Shown here: positions 5,055 through 12,917 of the stretch, piece after piece | Numbering within the stretch: position 1 is the stretch's first letter | Layout of the letters: the number at the start of each line of letters is the position of its first letter | Origin: Planctomycetota bacterium | GTDB lineage: Bacteria > Planctomycetota > Phycisphaerae > Tepidisphaerales > Tepidisphaeraceae | Direction of reading: 5' to 3' | Assembly (NCBI GenBank): GCA_023417885.1 | Contig: JAEZED010000101.1 | Location: 1 to 19,091, forward strand | DNA length: 19,091 nt | Made by a program: the position numbers and the translations under genes | Notes under the pieces: model-generated | Seen by the model: the letters and a program-made list of their open reading frames with translations, nothing else | The model's database searches: none | What the model was told of the DNA's origin: nothing

Positions 5055-7160
5055 ATGGCAGCCGACCTGAAGACCATGAAGGGCGTGTCCGAGAAGGATC
5101 GCCAGATGATCGCCGACGCCGAGGCCCTGCTCGGCACGCAGCCGGACACGCTGGGGGCGATCAAGACCCTCTTCTGGGGCGGCCTGCGCAACGACCTTCT
5201 CTTCCCCTACCCCAGGTACGACGAGGAGGAGAAGAAGCGTTGCGACGAACTCCTGGCCAGGCTCGATACCTACCTCGCCAACGAGCATCCGTCGATCGAG
5301 ATCGACCAGGGACAGGAGATCCCCGAGTGGGTCATCCGCAAGCTTTTTGACCTGGGCGTCTTGGGGATGACGATCGCGAAGGAATACGGCGGGGGCGGCT
5401 TCGGGATCACCAGCTACAACCGCGTCCTCGAGCGGATCGGGAGTTACTGCGGCAGCACGGCGGTGCTCGTCAGCGCGCACCAGAGCATCGGCTGCAAGGC
5501 CGTGATGCTGTTCGGCACGGAGGAGCAGAAGCGGCGGTGGCTCCCCCACCTGGCGCAGGATCACCTGAGCGCGTTCTGCCTCTCGGAGCCCAACGTCGGC
5601 TGCGACGCCGGCGGGCAGGAGACGACCTGCGAGAAGTCCGCCGACGGCGAGCACTTCATCCTGAACGGCGAGAAGAAGTGGAGCACGAGCGGCGCGCTCT
5701 CGGGGCTCTTCACGGTGATGGCGAAGCAGAAGATGCCCGACGGCAAGGAGCGCGTGACGGCGCTGGTCTGCACGCCGGACATGCCGGGGATCGACATCTT
5801 CCAGAAGAACCGGAGCAAGTGCGGCATCCGCGGCACCTGGCAGGCGCGCATCCGCTTCAACAACGTCAAGGTTCCCAAGGAAAACCTGCTCCACAAAGAA
5901 GGCAAGGGGCTCAACGTCGCCCTCACCTGCCTGAACTACGGACGATGCACGCTGTCGGCCGGCATGCTCGGCGGGGCCCGGCGGGCGATGGAGCAGGGAA
6001 TCAAGTGGGGTCAGACGCGGTACCAGTTCCAGCGTCCGCTGGCCGACTTCGAGCTCGTGCGCCAGAAGATCGCGCGGATGATGGCGTACACCTACGCCAT
6101 GGACGCGGTGCTCTACATGACCACCGGGATGCTCGACCGGCACGACGAGGACATCCAGCTCGAGACGGCGGTCTGCAAGGTCTTCAACAGCGAGATGGGC
6201 TGGCGCGTGGTCAACGACGCCCTCCAGATCATGGGGGGCGAAGGGTACATGACGGAGAACGAGGTCGAGCGCATCTTCCGCGACAGCCGCATCAACACCA
6301 TCGTCGAAGGCGCCAACGAGGTGATGCAGAGTTACATCTTCGCCTACGGCGGCAAGGACCTGGCGGAGACGATGCTCGGCGTGAAGGACGCCCTGGCCTG
6401 GGATCGCGAGGGGGGCATGGGCGCCAACCTCCGCAAGCTCTTCCGCAACGGCCTCAACCCCACGATGATGCGCGCCGGGCTGCCCCTGGCAACCGAGCTC
6501 TACGCCGGTGTCCGCCGCCGCGCTCCGTCGCCTCCGAACGTCCACGCCTCCAACGCCAACTGGGCCCACAAGCTCTCCCTGGCCGTCCGGCAGCACTCGC
6601 ACGAGTTCAAGCTGGCCGCCAAGCGCGAGGAGGAGAAGATCGTGACGCGGCAGGTCGTGCAGGCGCGCCTGGCCGACGCCGCCATGTGGCTCCACGCCTG
6701 GGCGTGCACCCTCAGCCGGCTCGACAAGCAGACGCGGGAGCCGGACACCCGGCCGCTCGTGCAGGCCAAGGCCGAGCGGGCCGCCGCCGAGCACTTCATG
6801 GACCTGGCCCAGCAGGAGATCCACGCCTGCTACAACGGGCTGTACAACAACGCCGACGAGTCCATGCGCCGGGCCGCCGACGACGCCCTGGCGTGGATGG
6901 AGACGATCCCCAACAGCCGGTACGTGATGCCGGAAAAGTCGCCCAACGCCGCCGGGACGGGCCGGCCGCTCCGCCAGCGCGGGATCAAGCAGTTCCCGGG
7001 CGTCAACGACGAAGCGACCGAGGTCCTTTCCGACCCGGTCAACGAAGCCGAGGCCAACCGCACCGTCGACCGGCACGGTGGGGTCCACCAGCCCGACGCC
7101 GCCAACTTCGCCGACGGGCACCGCCCGCGCGACGAGGTGGGAGTCGGCAGCAGTTCGTGA
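5055..7160 (+). CDS. Acyl-CoA dehydrogenase, very-long-chain (VLCAD/ACAD9) type
   Basis: A 701-aa FAD enzyme catalysing alpha,beta-dehydrogenation of an acyl-CoA. FCLSEPNVGCDAG at 174-186 is the FAD/substrate signature. The helix starting LNYGRCTLSAGMLGG, the QIMGGEGYM segment and IVEGANEV follow, the last giving catalytic base E418. This architecture, with a C-terminal domain of roughly 260 residues beyond the catalytic Glu, matches mitochondrial VLCAD/ACAD9 better than short-chain enzymes. Isovaleryl-CoA dehydrogenase has its base elsewhere, so this is not a classical LiuA despite the leucine-pathway setting. The last 60 residues are polar and probably disordered. The start at 5055 is fixed by GGAGG 8 nt upstream; an upstream in-frame ATG at 4914 lies in the leader. 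Electrons would pass to ETF. The natural substrate (branched or long-chain) is open. Confidence 0.9.
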   Translation: MAADLKTMKGVSEKDRQMIADAEALLGTQPDTLGAIKTLFWGGLRNDLLFPYPRYDEEEKKRCDELLARLDTYLANEHPSIEIDQGQEIPEWVIRKLFDLGVLGMTIAKEYGGGGFGITSYNRVLERIGSYCGSTAVLVSAHQSIGCKAVMLFGTEEQKRRWLPHLAQDHLSAFCLSEPNVGCDAGGQETTCEKSADGEHFILNGEKKWSTSGALSGLFTVMAKQKMPDGKERVTALVCTPDMPGIDIFQKNRSKCGIRGTWQARIRFNNVKVPKENLLHKEGKGLNVALTCLNYGRCTLSAGMLGGARRAMEQGIKWGQTRYQFQRPLADFELVRQKIARMMAYTYAMDAVLYMTTGMLDRHDEDIQLETAVCKVFNSEMGWRVVNDALQIMGGEGYMTENEVERIFRDSRINTIVEGANEVMQSYIFAYGGKDLAETMLGVKDALAWDREGGMGANLRKLFRNGLNPTMMRAGLPLATELYAGVRRRAPSPPNVHASNANWAHKLSLAVRQHSHEFKLAAKREEEKIVTRQVVQARLADAAMWLHAWACTLSRLDKQTREPDTRPLVQAKAERAAAEHFMDLAQQEIHACYNGLYNNADESMRRAADDALAWMETIPNSRYVMPEKSPNAAGTGRPLRQRGIKQFPGVNDEATEVLSDPVNEAEANRTVDRHGGVHQPDAANFADGHRPRDEVGVGSSS

Positions 7161-7380
7161 ATCCGGTTAAGCTGTTCGCCGGGGAGTGACCCGTCGAACG
7201 CTTGTCCTGCGCCCTTACCCCGGAGCGTGAAACGTGAGCCGAGCCCGAAAGAAAAGCCCCGCACGAAAGAACGCCCGGCAGAATCACAAGTCCGGAACGA
7301 AGCCGCCTCCCCGGCGAAACTCCGCCGCCCGCGCCGCCGACGTCAACGGCAACCCGGCTACTTCCAAACCGGAGACTGGC

Positions 7381-8538
7381 ATGCTCAAGACCGTGTACCA
7401 GGCGGAGATCAAGTATCTCCAGATCATGGACGAGGAAGGCCGCCTCAACGAGGAGCTGGCCGCCGACGTGCGCGACGTCCTCACGGACGAGCGCCTCGTC
7501 GAGATGTACCGCGACATGATCGTCGCCCGCGAGCTGGACGACGCCGCCTTCAAGCTGCAGCGCTCCGGGCGCATGGGCACCTTCCCGCAGAACAAGGGGC
7601 AGGAGGCCGTCGCCTTCGGCGCCGCCGCCGCGCTCCGGAAGGGGCATGACCACATCCTCCCCAGCTACCGGGAGAACGCCGCCCTCTTCCAGCACGGGCT
7701 GCCGATGCACTACGTGCTGCTGCACTGGATGGGAGACGAGCGCGGCAACCAGATCGACCCAAACCAGTACCACGTCAGCCCCATCTGCGTGGAGATCGGC
7801 GCCCAGTGCCTGCACGCCGCCGGGTGGGCGTGGGCCTTCAAGCTCCAGAACAAGAAGAACGGCACCGACAAGGTCGCCATGGTCTTCTTCGGGGACGGCG
7901 CCACCAGCGAGGGAGACTTCCACGAGGGAATGAACTTCGCCAGCGTGCTGAAGGCCCCGGCCGTCTTCGTCTGCCAGAACAACGGGTGGGCGATCAGTGT
8001 GCCCACGACCAAGCAGTCGGCCAGCGAGACCTTCGCGCAGAAGGCCCTGGCCTATGGCATGCCCACGATACAGGTCGACGGCAACGACATCTTCGCGATG
8101 GTCAAGGCGTGCCGCGACATGGTGCAGAATGCGCGCGAGGGCAAGGGGCCGGGCTTCGTCGAGGCATTGACTTACCGCCTCGCGGATCACACCACCGCCG
8201 ACGATGCCAGCCGCTATCGCCCGCCGGAGGAGGTCGAGCGGGCCAGGCGCCAGGATCCGCTGGTTCGCATCGGCAAGTACCTCACTGCCAAGGGGCTCTG
8301 GGATGAGTCGAAGCAGGCCGAGGCCGCCGAGCGGGCCAAGAAGATTGTCCGCGAGGTCATCCCCGCCGCGACATCGATCGAGAAGCCGACGCCGGCGGAC
8401 ATGTTCGACCATGCGTACGCCGAGCTCCCGGCCGACCTCCAGATCCAGCGGGACACGATGTGCACCGCCACGCTCGTGCAGCAGCCGGCGCAGGAACGGC
8501 TGAAGGATCCAACCGAAGATCTTGTCGGGTCCCGATAA
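7381..8538 (+). CDS. pdhA: 2-oxo acid dehydrogenase E1 alpha subunit (pyruvate/branched-chain type)
   Basis: A 385-aa thiamine-diphosphate subunit of E1, which decarboxylates the 2-oxo acid and reductively acylates E2 with its beta partner encoded next. The ThDP/Mg motif begins with GDG at 171-173 and ends with NN at 200-201. The ADHTTADDASRYR loop (H270 onward) is the one phosphorylated in mitochondrial relatives. Overall it resembles the alpha2beta2 PdhA of Gram-positive bacteria. Because the Bacillus complex also uses branched-chain oxo acids, and leucine-pathway genes lie downstream, the substrate may be either. The ATG at 7381 is chosen for GGAG 6 nt upstream. A GTG at 7234, also with a GGAG, would add 49 Lys/Arg-rich residues whose third codon positions are richer in A/T than the rest of the gene. 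E3 is absent here. Confidence 0.88.
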   Translation: MLKTVYQAEIKYLQIMDEEGRLNEELAADVRDVLTDERLVEMYRDMIVARELDDAAFKLQRSGRMGTFPQNKGQEAVAFGAAAALRKGHDHILPSYRENAALFQHGLPMHYVLLHWMGDERGNQIDPNQYHVSPICVEIGAQCLHAAGWAWAFKLQNKKNGTDKVAMVFFGDGATSEGDFHEGMNFASVLKAPAVFVCQNNGWAISVPTTKQSASETFAQKALAYGMPTIQVDGNDIFAMVKACRDMVQNAREGKGPGFVEALTYRLADHTTADDASRYRPPEEVERARRQDPLVRIGKYLTAKGLWDESKQAEAAERAKKIVREVIPAATSIEKPTPADMFDHAYAELPADLQIQRDTMCTATLVQQPAQERLKDPTEDLVGSR

Positions 8539-8575
8539 GCGAGATTCGCGAGTCATAGAAGGCGCCGGACCCGCG

Positions 8576-8600
8576 TGGCAAGGGCTTCCAGCCCGTCCGA
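8576..8600. repeat. Small intergenic palindrome (GGGCTTCCAGCCC)
   Basis: Between the E1 alpha and E1 beta genes, GGGCT-TCC-AGCCC (8582-8594) forms a short hairpin set in GTGGCAAGGGCTTCCAGCCCG. From memory this resembles a dispersed intergenic repeat type frequent in planctomycete genomes. A single copy in this window cannot establish it as a repeat. Confidence 0.3.
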
Positions 8601-8634
8601 TGCTGCCTCAATCACACGGTTACTGGAGATCCAC

Positions 8635-9609
8635 ATGCCCCAGATGAACATGGTGGAGGCGATCAATCTCGCCCTCGCACAGGAGATGGAGAAGGACGAC
8701 CGGGTGATCCTCCTCGGGGAGGACATCGGTCTGAACGGCGGGGTCTTCCGCGTCACCGACGGGCTCCAGAAGCGCTTCGGCGAGGATCGCGTCGTCGATA
8801 CGCCCCTGTCCGAAGGCGGCATCATGGGAACCGCGGTCGGGCTCGCGCAGGCGGGGATGCGGCCGGTTCCGGAGATCCAGTTCGAAGGGTTTCTCGGCCC
8901 GGCATACGACCAGCTCGTGAACCAGGCGGCGCGCTGCCGCGCCCGCAACCGCTCGGCGCTGACCTGCCCGCTCACGGTGCGCGTGCCGGTCGGCGGGGGA
9001 ATCCACGCGCCGGAGCTTCACAGCGACTCCCCGGAGGCGATCTACGCGCACACGCAGGGCCTGAAGGTGGTGATGCCAAGCCGGCCGTACGACGCCAAGG
9101 GGCTGCTGATCGCGGCGATCCGCGATCCGGATCCGGTGATCTTCTTCGAGCCGAAGCGGGTGTACCGCAGCTTCCGCGAGGAGGTGCCGACGGAGGAGTA
9201 CACGGTCGAGATCGGCAAGGCCAAGGTTCTGAACGAAGGGGACGACGTCACGGTCATCACCTGGGGCGCGATGGTCTTCCAGTGCCTCGACGCCCTGGAC
9301 CAGCTGCCGGAGAACGTCAGCGTCGAGCTGATCGACCTGCGGACGATCTACCCGATCGACATCGAGACGATCGTCGAGAGCGTGAAGAAGACGGGCCGGG
9401 CCGTCGTGGTGCACGAGGCGCCCAAGACCGCCGGCATGGGGGCGGAGATCGCCGCCCTCATCCAGGAGCACTGCTTCCTCCACCTCGAGGCCCCGGTGCA
9501 GCGGGTGGCGGGCTTCGACGTGCCCATGCCCTACTACAAACTGGAGTTGGATTACCTCCCCGAGCGCGGGAGAATCACCCGGGCGGTGAAGGAAGTGGTG
9601 GCTTACTGA
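8635..9609 (+). CDS. pdhB: 2-oxo acid dehydrogenase E1 beta subunit
   Basis: A 324-aa partner of the E1 alpha gene 96 bp upstream, forming the alpha2beta2 E1 heterotetramer. The transketolase-like pyrimidine-binding domain shows LLGEDIG (E29) and DTPLSEGG with E60, the expected cofactor-activating glutamate, then RPVPEIQF. HAPELHSDSPE and GLKVVMPSRPYDAKGLL follow, and the C-terminal transketolase domain includes DLRTIYPID and VVVHEAP. Length is normal for the family. The start at 8635 has GGAG 6 nt upstream; a longer reading to 8575 is not supported. Sequence style is close to Gram-positive PdhB, so pyruvate versus branched-chain specificity is unresolved. Confidence 0.9.
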   Translation: MPQMNMVEAINLALAQEMEKDDRVILLGEDIGLNGGVFRVTDGLQKRFGEDRVVDTPLSEGGIMGTAVGLAQAGMRPVPEIQFEGFLGPAYDQLVNQAARCRARNRSALTCPLTVRVPVGGGIHAPELHSDSPEAIYAHTQGLKVVMPSRPYDAKGLLIAAIRDPDPVIFFEPKRVYRSFREEVPTEEYTVEIGKAKVLNEGDDVTVITWGAMVFQCLDALDQLPENVSVELIDLRTIYPIDIETIVESVKKTGRAVVVHEAPKTAGMGAEIAALIQEHCFLHLEAPVQRVAGFDVPMPYYKLELDYLPERGRITRAVKEVVAY

Positions 9610-9686
9610 CCCGCCGCGTCGCGGCCGCCCCCGGCGCCGCGTGTTGACCCGACCCGCCCTAAGAAGACGCCCCTAGGAATCCGCCG

Positions 9687-11165
9687 ATGGCCACACCCGG
9701 AACGAACGCGAACGCGAAGGACTTCCTCCTCCCCGACCTCGGCGAGGGCCTGGAGGATGCGGAACTGCTCGAATGGTGCGTCAAGGAGGGGCAGCAGGTC
9801 GAGGAGTTCGACACGCTGGCCAAGATGGAGACAGCAAAGGCGCTGGTCGAAGTGCCCGCCCCGCGCAGCGGAACCATCGAGAAGCTCCACGGCCAGCCGG
9901 GCGATGTCATCAAGGTGGGCAGCCCCCTCGTCACGTGGGCCGACGGAGAGCGTCCCTCCGGCAGCAACGGCAGCGCCGACACCGGTGAGCGCCGGGAGAG
10001 CACGCATATCGAGCAGGACCAGGAGACCCGTCGCCAGGGCGAGGAGGTTCCCGAGGAGTTGAGCCGCGCCCAGGCGACCGTCGAGGAAGAAGAGTCGGCC
10101 GAGGAGGATGGCCCGCGGAAGGATGCGGGCACCGTCGTCGGAAAGCTGAGCGAGCTCGGCGGCGTGAGCTCCGAGCCGGGGAAGGTGCTGGCGGCCCCCG
10201 CCGTGCGCCGGCTGGCGCGCGACCTCGGGGTCGAGCTCGAGCAGATCCGCGGCAGCGGGATCGGCGGTCGCGTCACCGCTGCGGACGTCAAGGCCGCCGC
10301 CGGCCAGGGGAACGGGCGCGGCATGGCCACGCCGATCGATCGCCCGCGCTCGGCGCAGCGCCCGGCTTCGCAGCCGGCGCGGCAGGGAGCGCCGATGAGC
10401 ACGACCCTGCCGGAGCCCGAGGCCCCGCCGTTCGCAGTCGGCGGCACCGACGAGACGATCACCATCCCCTTCCGCGGCGTGCGTCGGACGATCGCCAACC
10501 GCCTGCGCGACAGCGTCGACAAGGCAGTGCACTTCGGCGTGATGGACGAGGCGGACGTGACGGCGCTGGACGGGCTTCGCCGCCGGCTCGCCGCCGCCAG
10601 CGGCGAGAAGCTGAGCCTCCTGCCGTTCGTCTGTTGTGCCGTGGCCCGCACGCTCGCCGGTGAGTTCGGCTACCAGCTCAACCGCCTGAACAGCACAACG
10701 GACGACGAGAAGGGGGAGATCACGCAGTACCGTGCCGTCAACCTCGGCATCGCCACCGACACCCCCGCGGGGCTCATGGTGCCCGTCATCCGCAACGCCA
10801 CGCGCATGGGCGTCCTGGAGATGGCCCGCAAGATCGCCCAACTCGCCTCCGCCGCACGCGATCGGAGCATTCCGATGGGCGACCTGCAGGGCAGCACCTT
10901 CACCATCAGCAACTTCGGCAGCTACGCCGGCCGCTTCGCCAGCCCGATCATCAACTATCCGGAGTCCGGCATCCTCGCGGTCGGGCGCATGCGCGAGGGC
11001 GTCGTCGTCCGCAATGGCATGATCGGCGTCGGCAAGCTGCTTCCCCTGTCGCTGGTGAGCGATCACCGCGTCATCGACGGCGGGACGGCCACGCTCTTCC
11101 TCGCCAAGATCGTGGAACTGCTCCAGAACCCCGACGTGCTGCTGCCGAGCAACCTCCAGCTCTGA
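9687..11165 (+). CDS. 2-oxo acid dehydrogenase E2, dihydrolipoamide acyltransferase
   Basis: A 492-aa core protein of the complex, transferring the acyl group from lipoamide to CoA. Three domains are visible: one lipoyl domain (about 10-87) with lipoyl-lysine K51 in METAKALVEV; a peripheral-subunit-binding domain (about 167-205) ending GIGGRVTAADV; and a catalytic domain (about 255-490) with H460 and D464 in DHRVIDGG. Linkers are acidic, then Pro/Ala-rich. The residue before the lipoyl lysine is Ala rather than the usual Asp, as I recall for actinobacterial branched-chain E2 proteins, which favours a branched-chain function. The start has AGGAA 7 nt upstream. It lies 77 bp after E1 beta. No dihydrolipoamide dehydrogenase follows, so E3 must come from elsewhere. 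Confidence 0.92.
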   Translation: MATPGTNANAKDFLLPDLGEGLEDAELLEWCVKEGQQVEEFDTLAKMETAKALVEVPAPRSGTIEKLHGQPGDVIKVGSPLVTWADGERPSGSNGSADTGERRESTHIEQDQETRRQGEEVPEELSRAQATVEEEESAEEDGPRKDAGTVVGKLSELGGVSSEPGKVLAAPAVRRLARDLGVELEQIRGSGIGGRVTAADVKAAAGQGNGRGMATPIDRPRSAQRPASQPARQGAPMSTTLPEPEAPPFAVGGTDETITIPFRGVRRTIANRLRDSVDKAVHFGVMDEADVTALDGLRRRLAAASGEKLSLLPFVCCAVARTLAGEFGYQLNRLNSTTDDEKGEITQYRAVNLGIATDTPAGLMVPVIRNATRMGVLEMARKIAQLASAARDRSIPMGDLQGSTFTISNFGSYAGRFASPIINYPESGILAVGRMREGVVVRNGMIGVGKLLPLSLVSDHRVIDGGTATLFLAKIVELLQNPDVLLPSNLQL

Positions 11166-11272
11166 CCGCCCCGGCGCCTCCCGCGAGGCGCCGATCACCC
11201 GGCGGCGGAGCGGCGCGCACGCGGCGTCGGTGCTCCCCTCCTCCCGTCTGCTCCGGCCCCGGCCGCTTTCCG

Positions 11273-12208
11273 ATGCGTTACCACTGGAGACTTCTCGACG
11301 CCGGGCCGCTCCTGCTCGACGGCGGGAGCATGTTCGGCGTCGTTCCGAAGGTGCTCTGGCAGAAGCAGGCGCCCCCCGACGAGACCAACCGGATCCCCCT
11401 CGGGCACAACTGCCTCTGGCTCGAGCCGGAGGGAGGCGGGCCGGCCGTCGTCATCGAGACCGGCAGCGGCGACAAGTTCGACGCGAAGAACCGGGCCATC
11501 TTCGGCCTGACGGATCGCACTATCCTCACGGCGATGGCCGAGGTAAACCTCGACCCGTCCCGCGTGAGCCACGTGATCGTCACGCACCTTCACTTCGACC
11601 ATGCCGGCGGGCTCACGCGCCTGGCGCGGCAGGGGGAGACGGCCGACTGGACGAGCACCGACGGCCTGGCGGTGAAGCTGACGTGGCCGGAGGCGCACGT
11701 GATCGTCCAGCAGCGGGAGTGGCAGGACGCCGTCGCCAACACGAGCGTCATGACGCGCACCTACCTGCGCGAGCACCTGCTGCCCGTCGAGCACCGGCTG
11801 CACCTGGTCGATTCCCCCCTGCCGTTCGCGCCGGGGCACACCCCGCGCCGCGACGAGCCGCCGCGGCTGGCCCTGCGGGACCTCTGCACGCAAGTGCTCC
11901 CCGGCATCGACGTCTTCCGCGTCCCGGGGCACACATGGGGGCAGCAGGCGGTGCTCTTCCGGGACACCCGCGACCGCACGATCGTCTTCACGCCCGATGT
12001 CATGCCCAGCGTCCACCATGTCGGCGCGGCCTACTCCATGGCGTACGACGTCGAGCCGTACATGACCATGTCGGTGAAATCGTGGTTCCTCGGCGAGGCG
12101 GTCGCCGGGGGATGGACGCTCGTCATCGATCACGAGCCGCGGACGCCGGTAGTCACGGTGGAGCCGGACGGCAAAGGCTGGTACCGGCTCCTGCCGGTGG
12201 ACGCTTGA
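11273..12208 (+). CDS. MBL-fold metallo-hydrolase (lactonase-like)
   Basis: A 311-aa metallo-beta-lactamase-fold hydrolase with a complete dinuclear metal site: H105, H107, D109 and H110 in THLHFDHAGG, H220 in PGHTWGQ, D242 in FTPDV and H287 in IDHEP. The N-terminus (DAGPLLLDGGSMFGVVPKVLW) and the spacing resemble the acyl-homoserine-lactonase/methyl-parathion-hydrolase branch, but the substrate cannot be read from the sequence. No signal peptide is seen, so it is probably cytoplasmic. No clear Shine-Dalgarno site or TANNNT box precedes the ATG. Its position 107 bp behind E2 and ahead of the carboxyltransferase suggests it is co-transcribed with amino-acid degradation. A thioesterase- or lactonase-like clearing role is only a guess. 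Confidence 0.85.
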   Translation: MRYHWRLLDAGPLLLDGGSMFGVVPKVLWQKQAPPDETNRIPLGHNCLWLEPEGGGPAVVIETGSGDKFDAKNRAIFGLTDRTILTAMAEVNLDPSRVSHVIVTHLHFDHAGGLTRLARQGETADWTSTDGLAVKLTWPEAHVIVQQREWQDAVANTSVMTRTYLREHLLPVEHRLHLVDSPLPFAPGHTPRRDEPPRLALRDLCTQVLPGIDVFRVPGHTWGQQAVLFRDTRDRTIVFTPDVMPSVHHVGAAYSMAYDVEPYMTMSVKSWFLGEAVAGGWTLVIDHEPRTPVVTVEPDGKGWYRLLPVDA

Positions 12209-12315
12209 CACCCCGGCCGCCCCGGTCACGATTGTGGCCCCAGCCCCCGCCGCCGTTGGCGGGCAGGCACGTATGCGGGCCGCGGCCGGGATGATGTTTC
12301 CCACGGAGTTTACAG

Positions 12316-12852
12316 ATGTTCGTTCGTCGTACTTTCGTCGCCCTGTTCCTCGGTGTCGCTGTACTGGGCCCAGGCTGTGACGGCGGCGCGGAGGATCAGC
12401 CCGCCCCCGCAGAGGGCGGTCCGGACGTCTCCTCCCCGGGCCACCCGGACGCGGCGACCGGCGGAGCGGAGAACGATCCAGGGGTCCAGATCGCTCAGCT
12501 GATCACGCCCGAGAAGCTCCAGGAGGTCACCGGCCTGTCCTTCAAGCCGGCGGTCGAGTCCGCCCGGCAGTCGAACGTGGCGATGGGCTACTTCCAGACG
12601 GCGGACGACGCCGGTTCGGTCAGCCTCTCGGTCTACGTTCAGAACGCCGACAACGCCGTCACGCAGTACAGCGCGATGCCGGGGATGACGCCTGTCGAAG
12701 GGGTGGGGGAGGCCGCGTGGTGGAGCGACACGCTGGGGCTGTTCGTCACCCGCAAGGGGCAGCGTGTGCTCGTCGTCGAGTTGCGATCGATCGAGGGAGA
12801 TCTGCCCGGCTGGTCGCGGCAGATCGCGACGGAAGTGCTCACCAACCTCTAG
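12316..12852 (+). CDS. Small exported protein, probable lipoprotein, unknown function
   Basis: A 178-aa protein not assigned to a family. Residues 1-20 form a hydrophobic export signal after MFVRR, followed by C21. The sequence before C21 (VLGPG) is a poor lipobox, so acylation is plausible but not certain. Residues 22-55 are a Pro/Gly/Asp-rich linker. The remainder (about 58-178) is a compact mixed alpha/beta domain with LITPEKLQEVTGLSFKPA, GYFQTADDAGSVSLSVYV and GEAAWWSDTLGLFVTRKG segments, like domains that sense or bind small ligands at the envelope. GGAG lies 7 nt before the ATG. It is set inside the degradation block, 107 bp after the MBL gene, with no obvious enzymatic motif. Confidence 0.75.
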   Translation: MFVRRTFVALFLGVAVLGPGCDGGAEDQPAPAEGGPDVSSPGHPDAATGGAENDPGVQIAQLITPEKLQEVTGLSFKPAVESARQSNVAMGYFQTADDAGSVSLSVYVQNADNAVTQYSAMPGMTPVEGVGEAAWWSDTLGLFVTRKGQRVLVVELRSIEGDLPGWSRQIATEVLTNL

Positions 12853-12917
12853 CCGCGGCGTCGCCTCCGGTCTCTGCTTGCGCGGGATCGTTCGCCACGC
12901 AGCTTCACACATCGCCC

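Noticed and set aside
4701..7121. 806-codon minus-strand open frame opposite the acyl-CoA dehydrogenase
   Set aside because: Antisense shadow of a strongly conserved gene; its composition is that of reverse-complemented GC-rich codons.
7039..8556. 505-codon minus-strand open frame opposite E1 alpha
   Set aside because: Antisense to a gene with intact ThDP motifs; no domain of its own.
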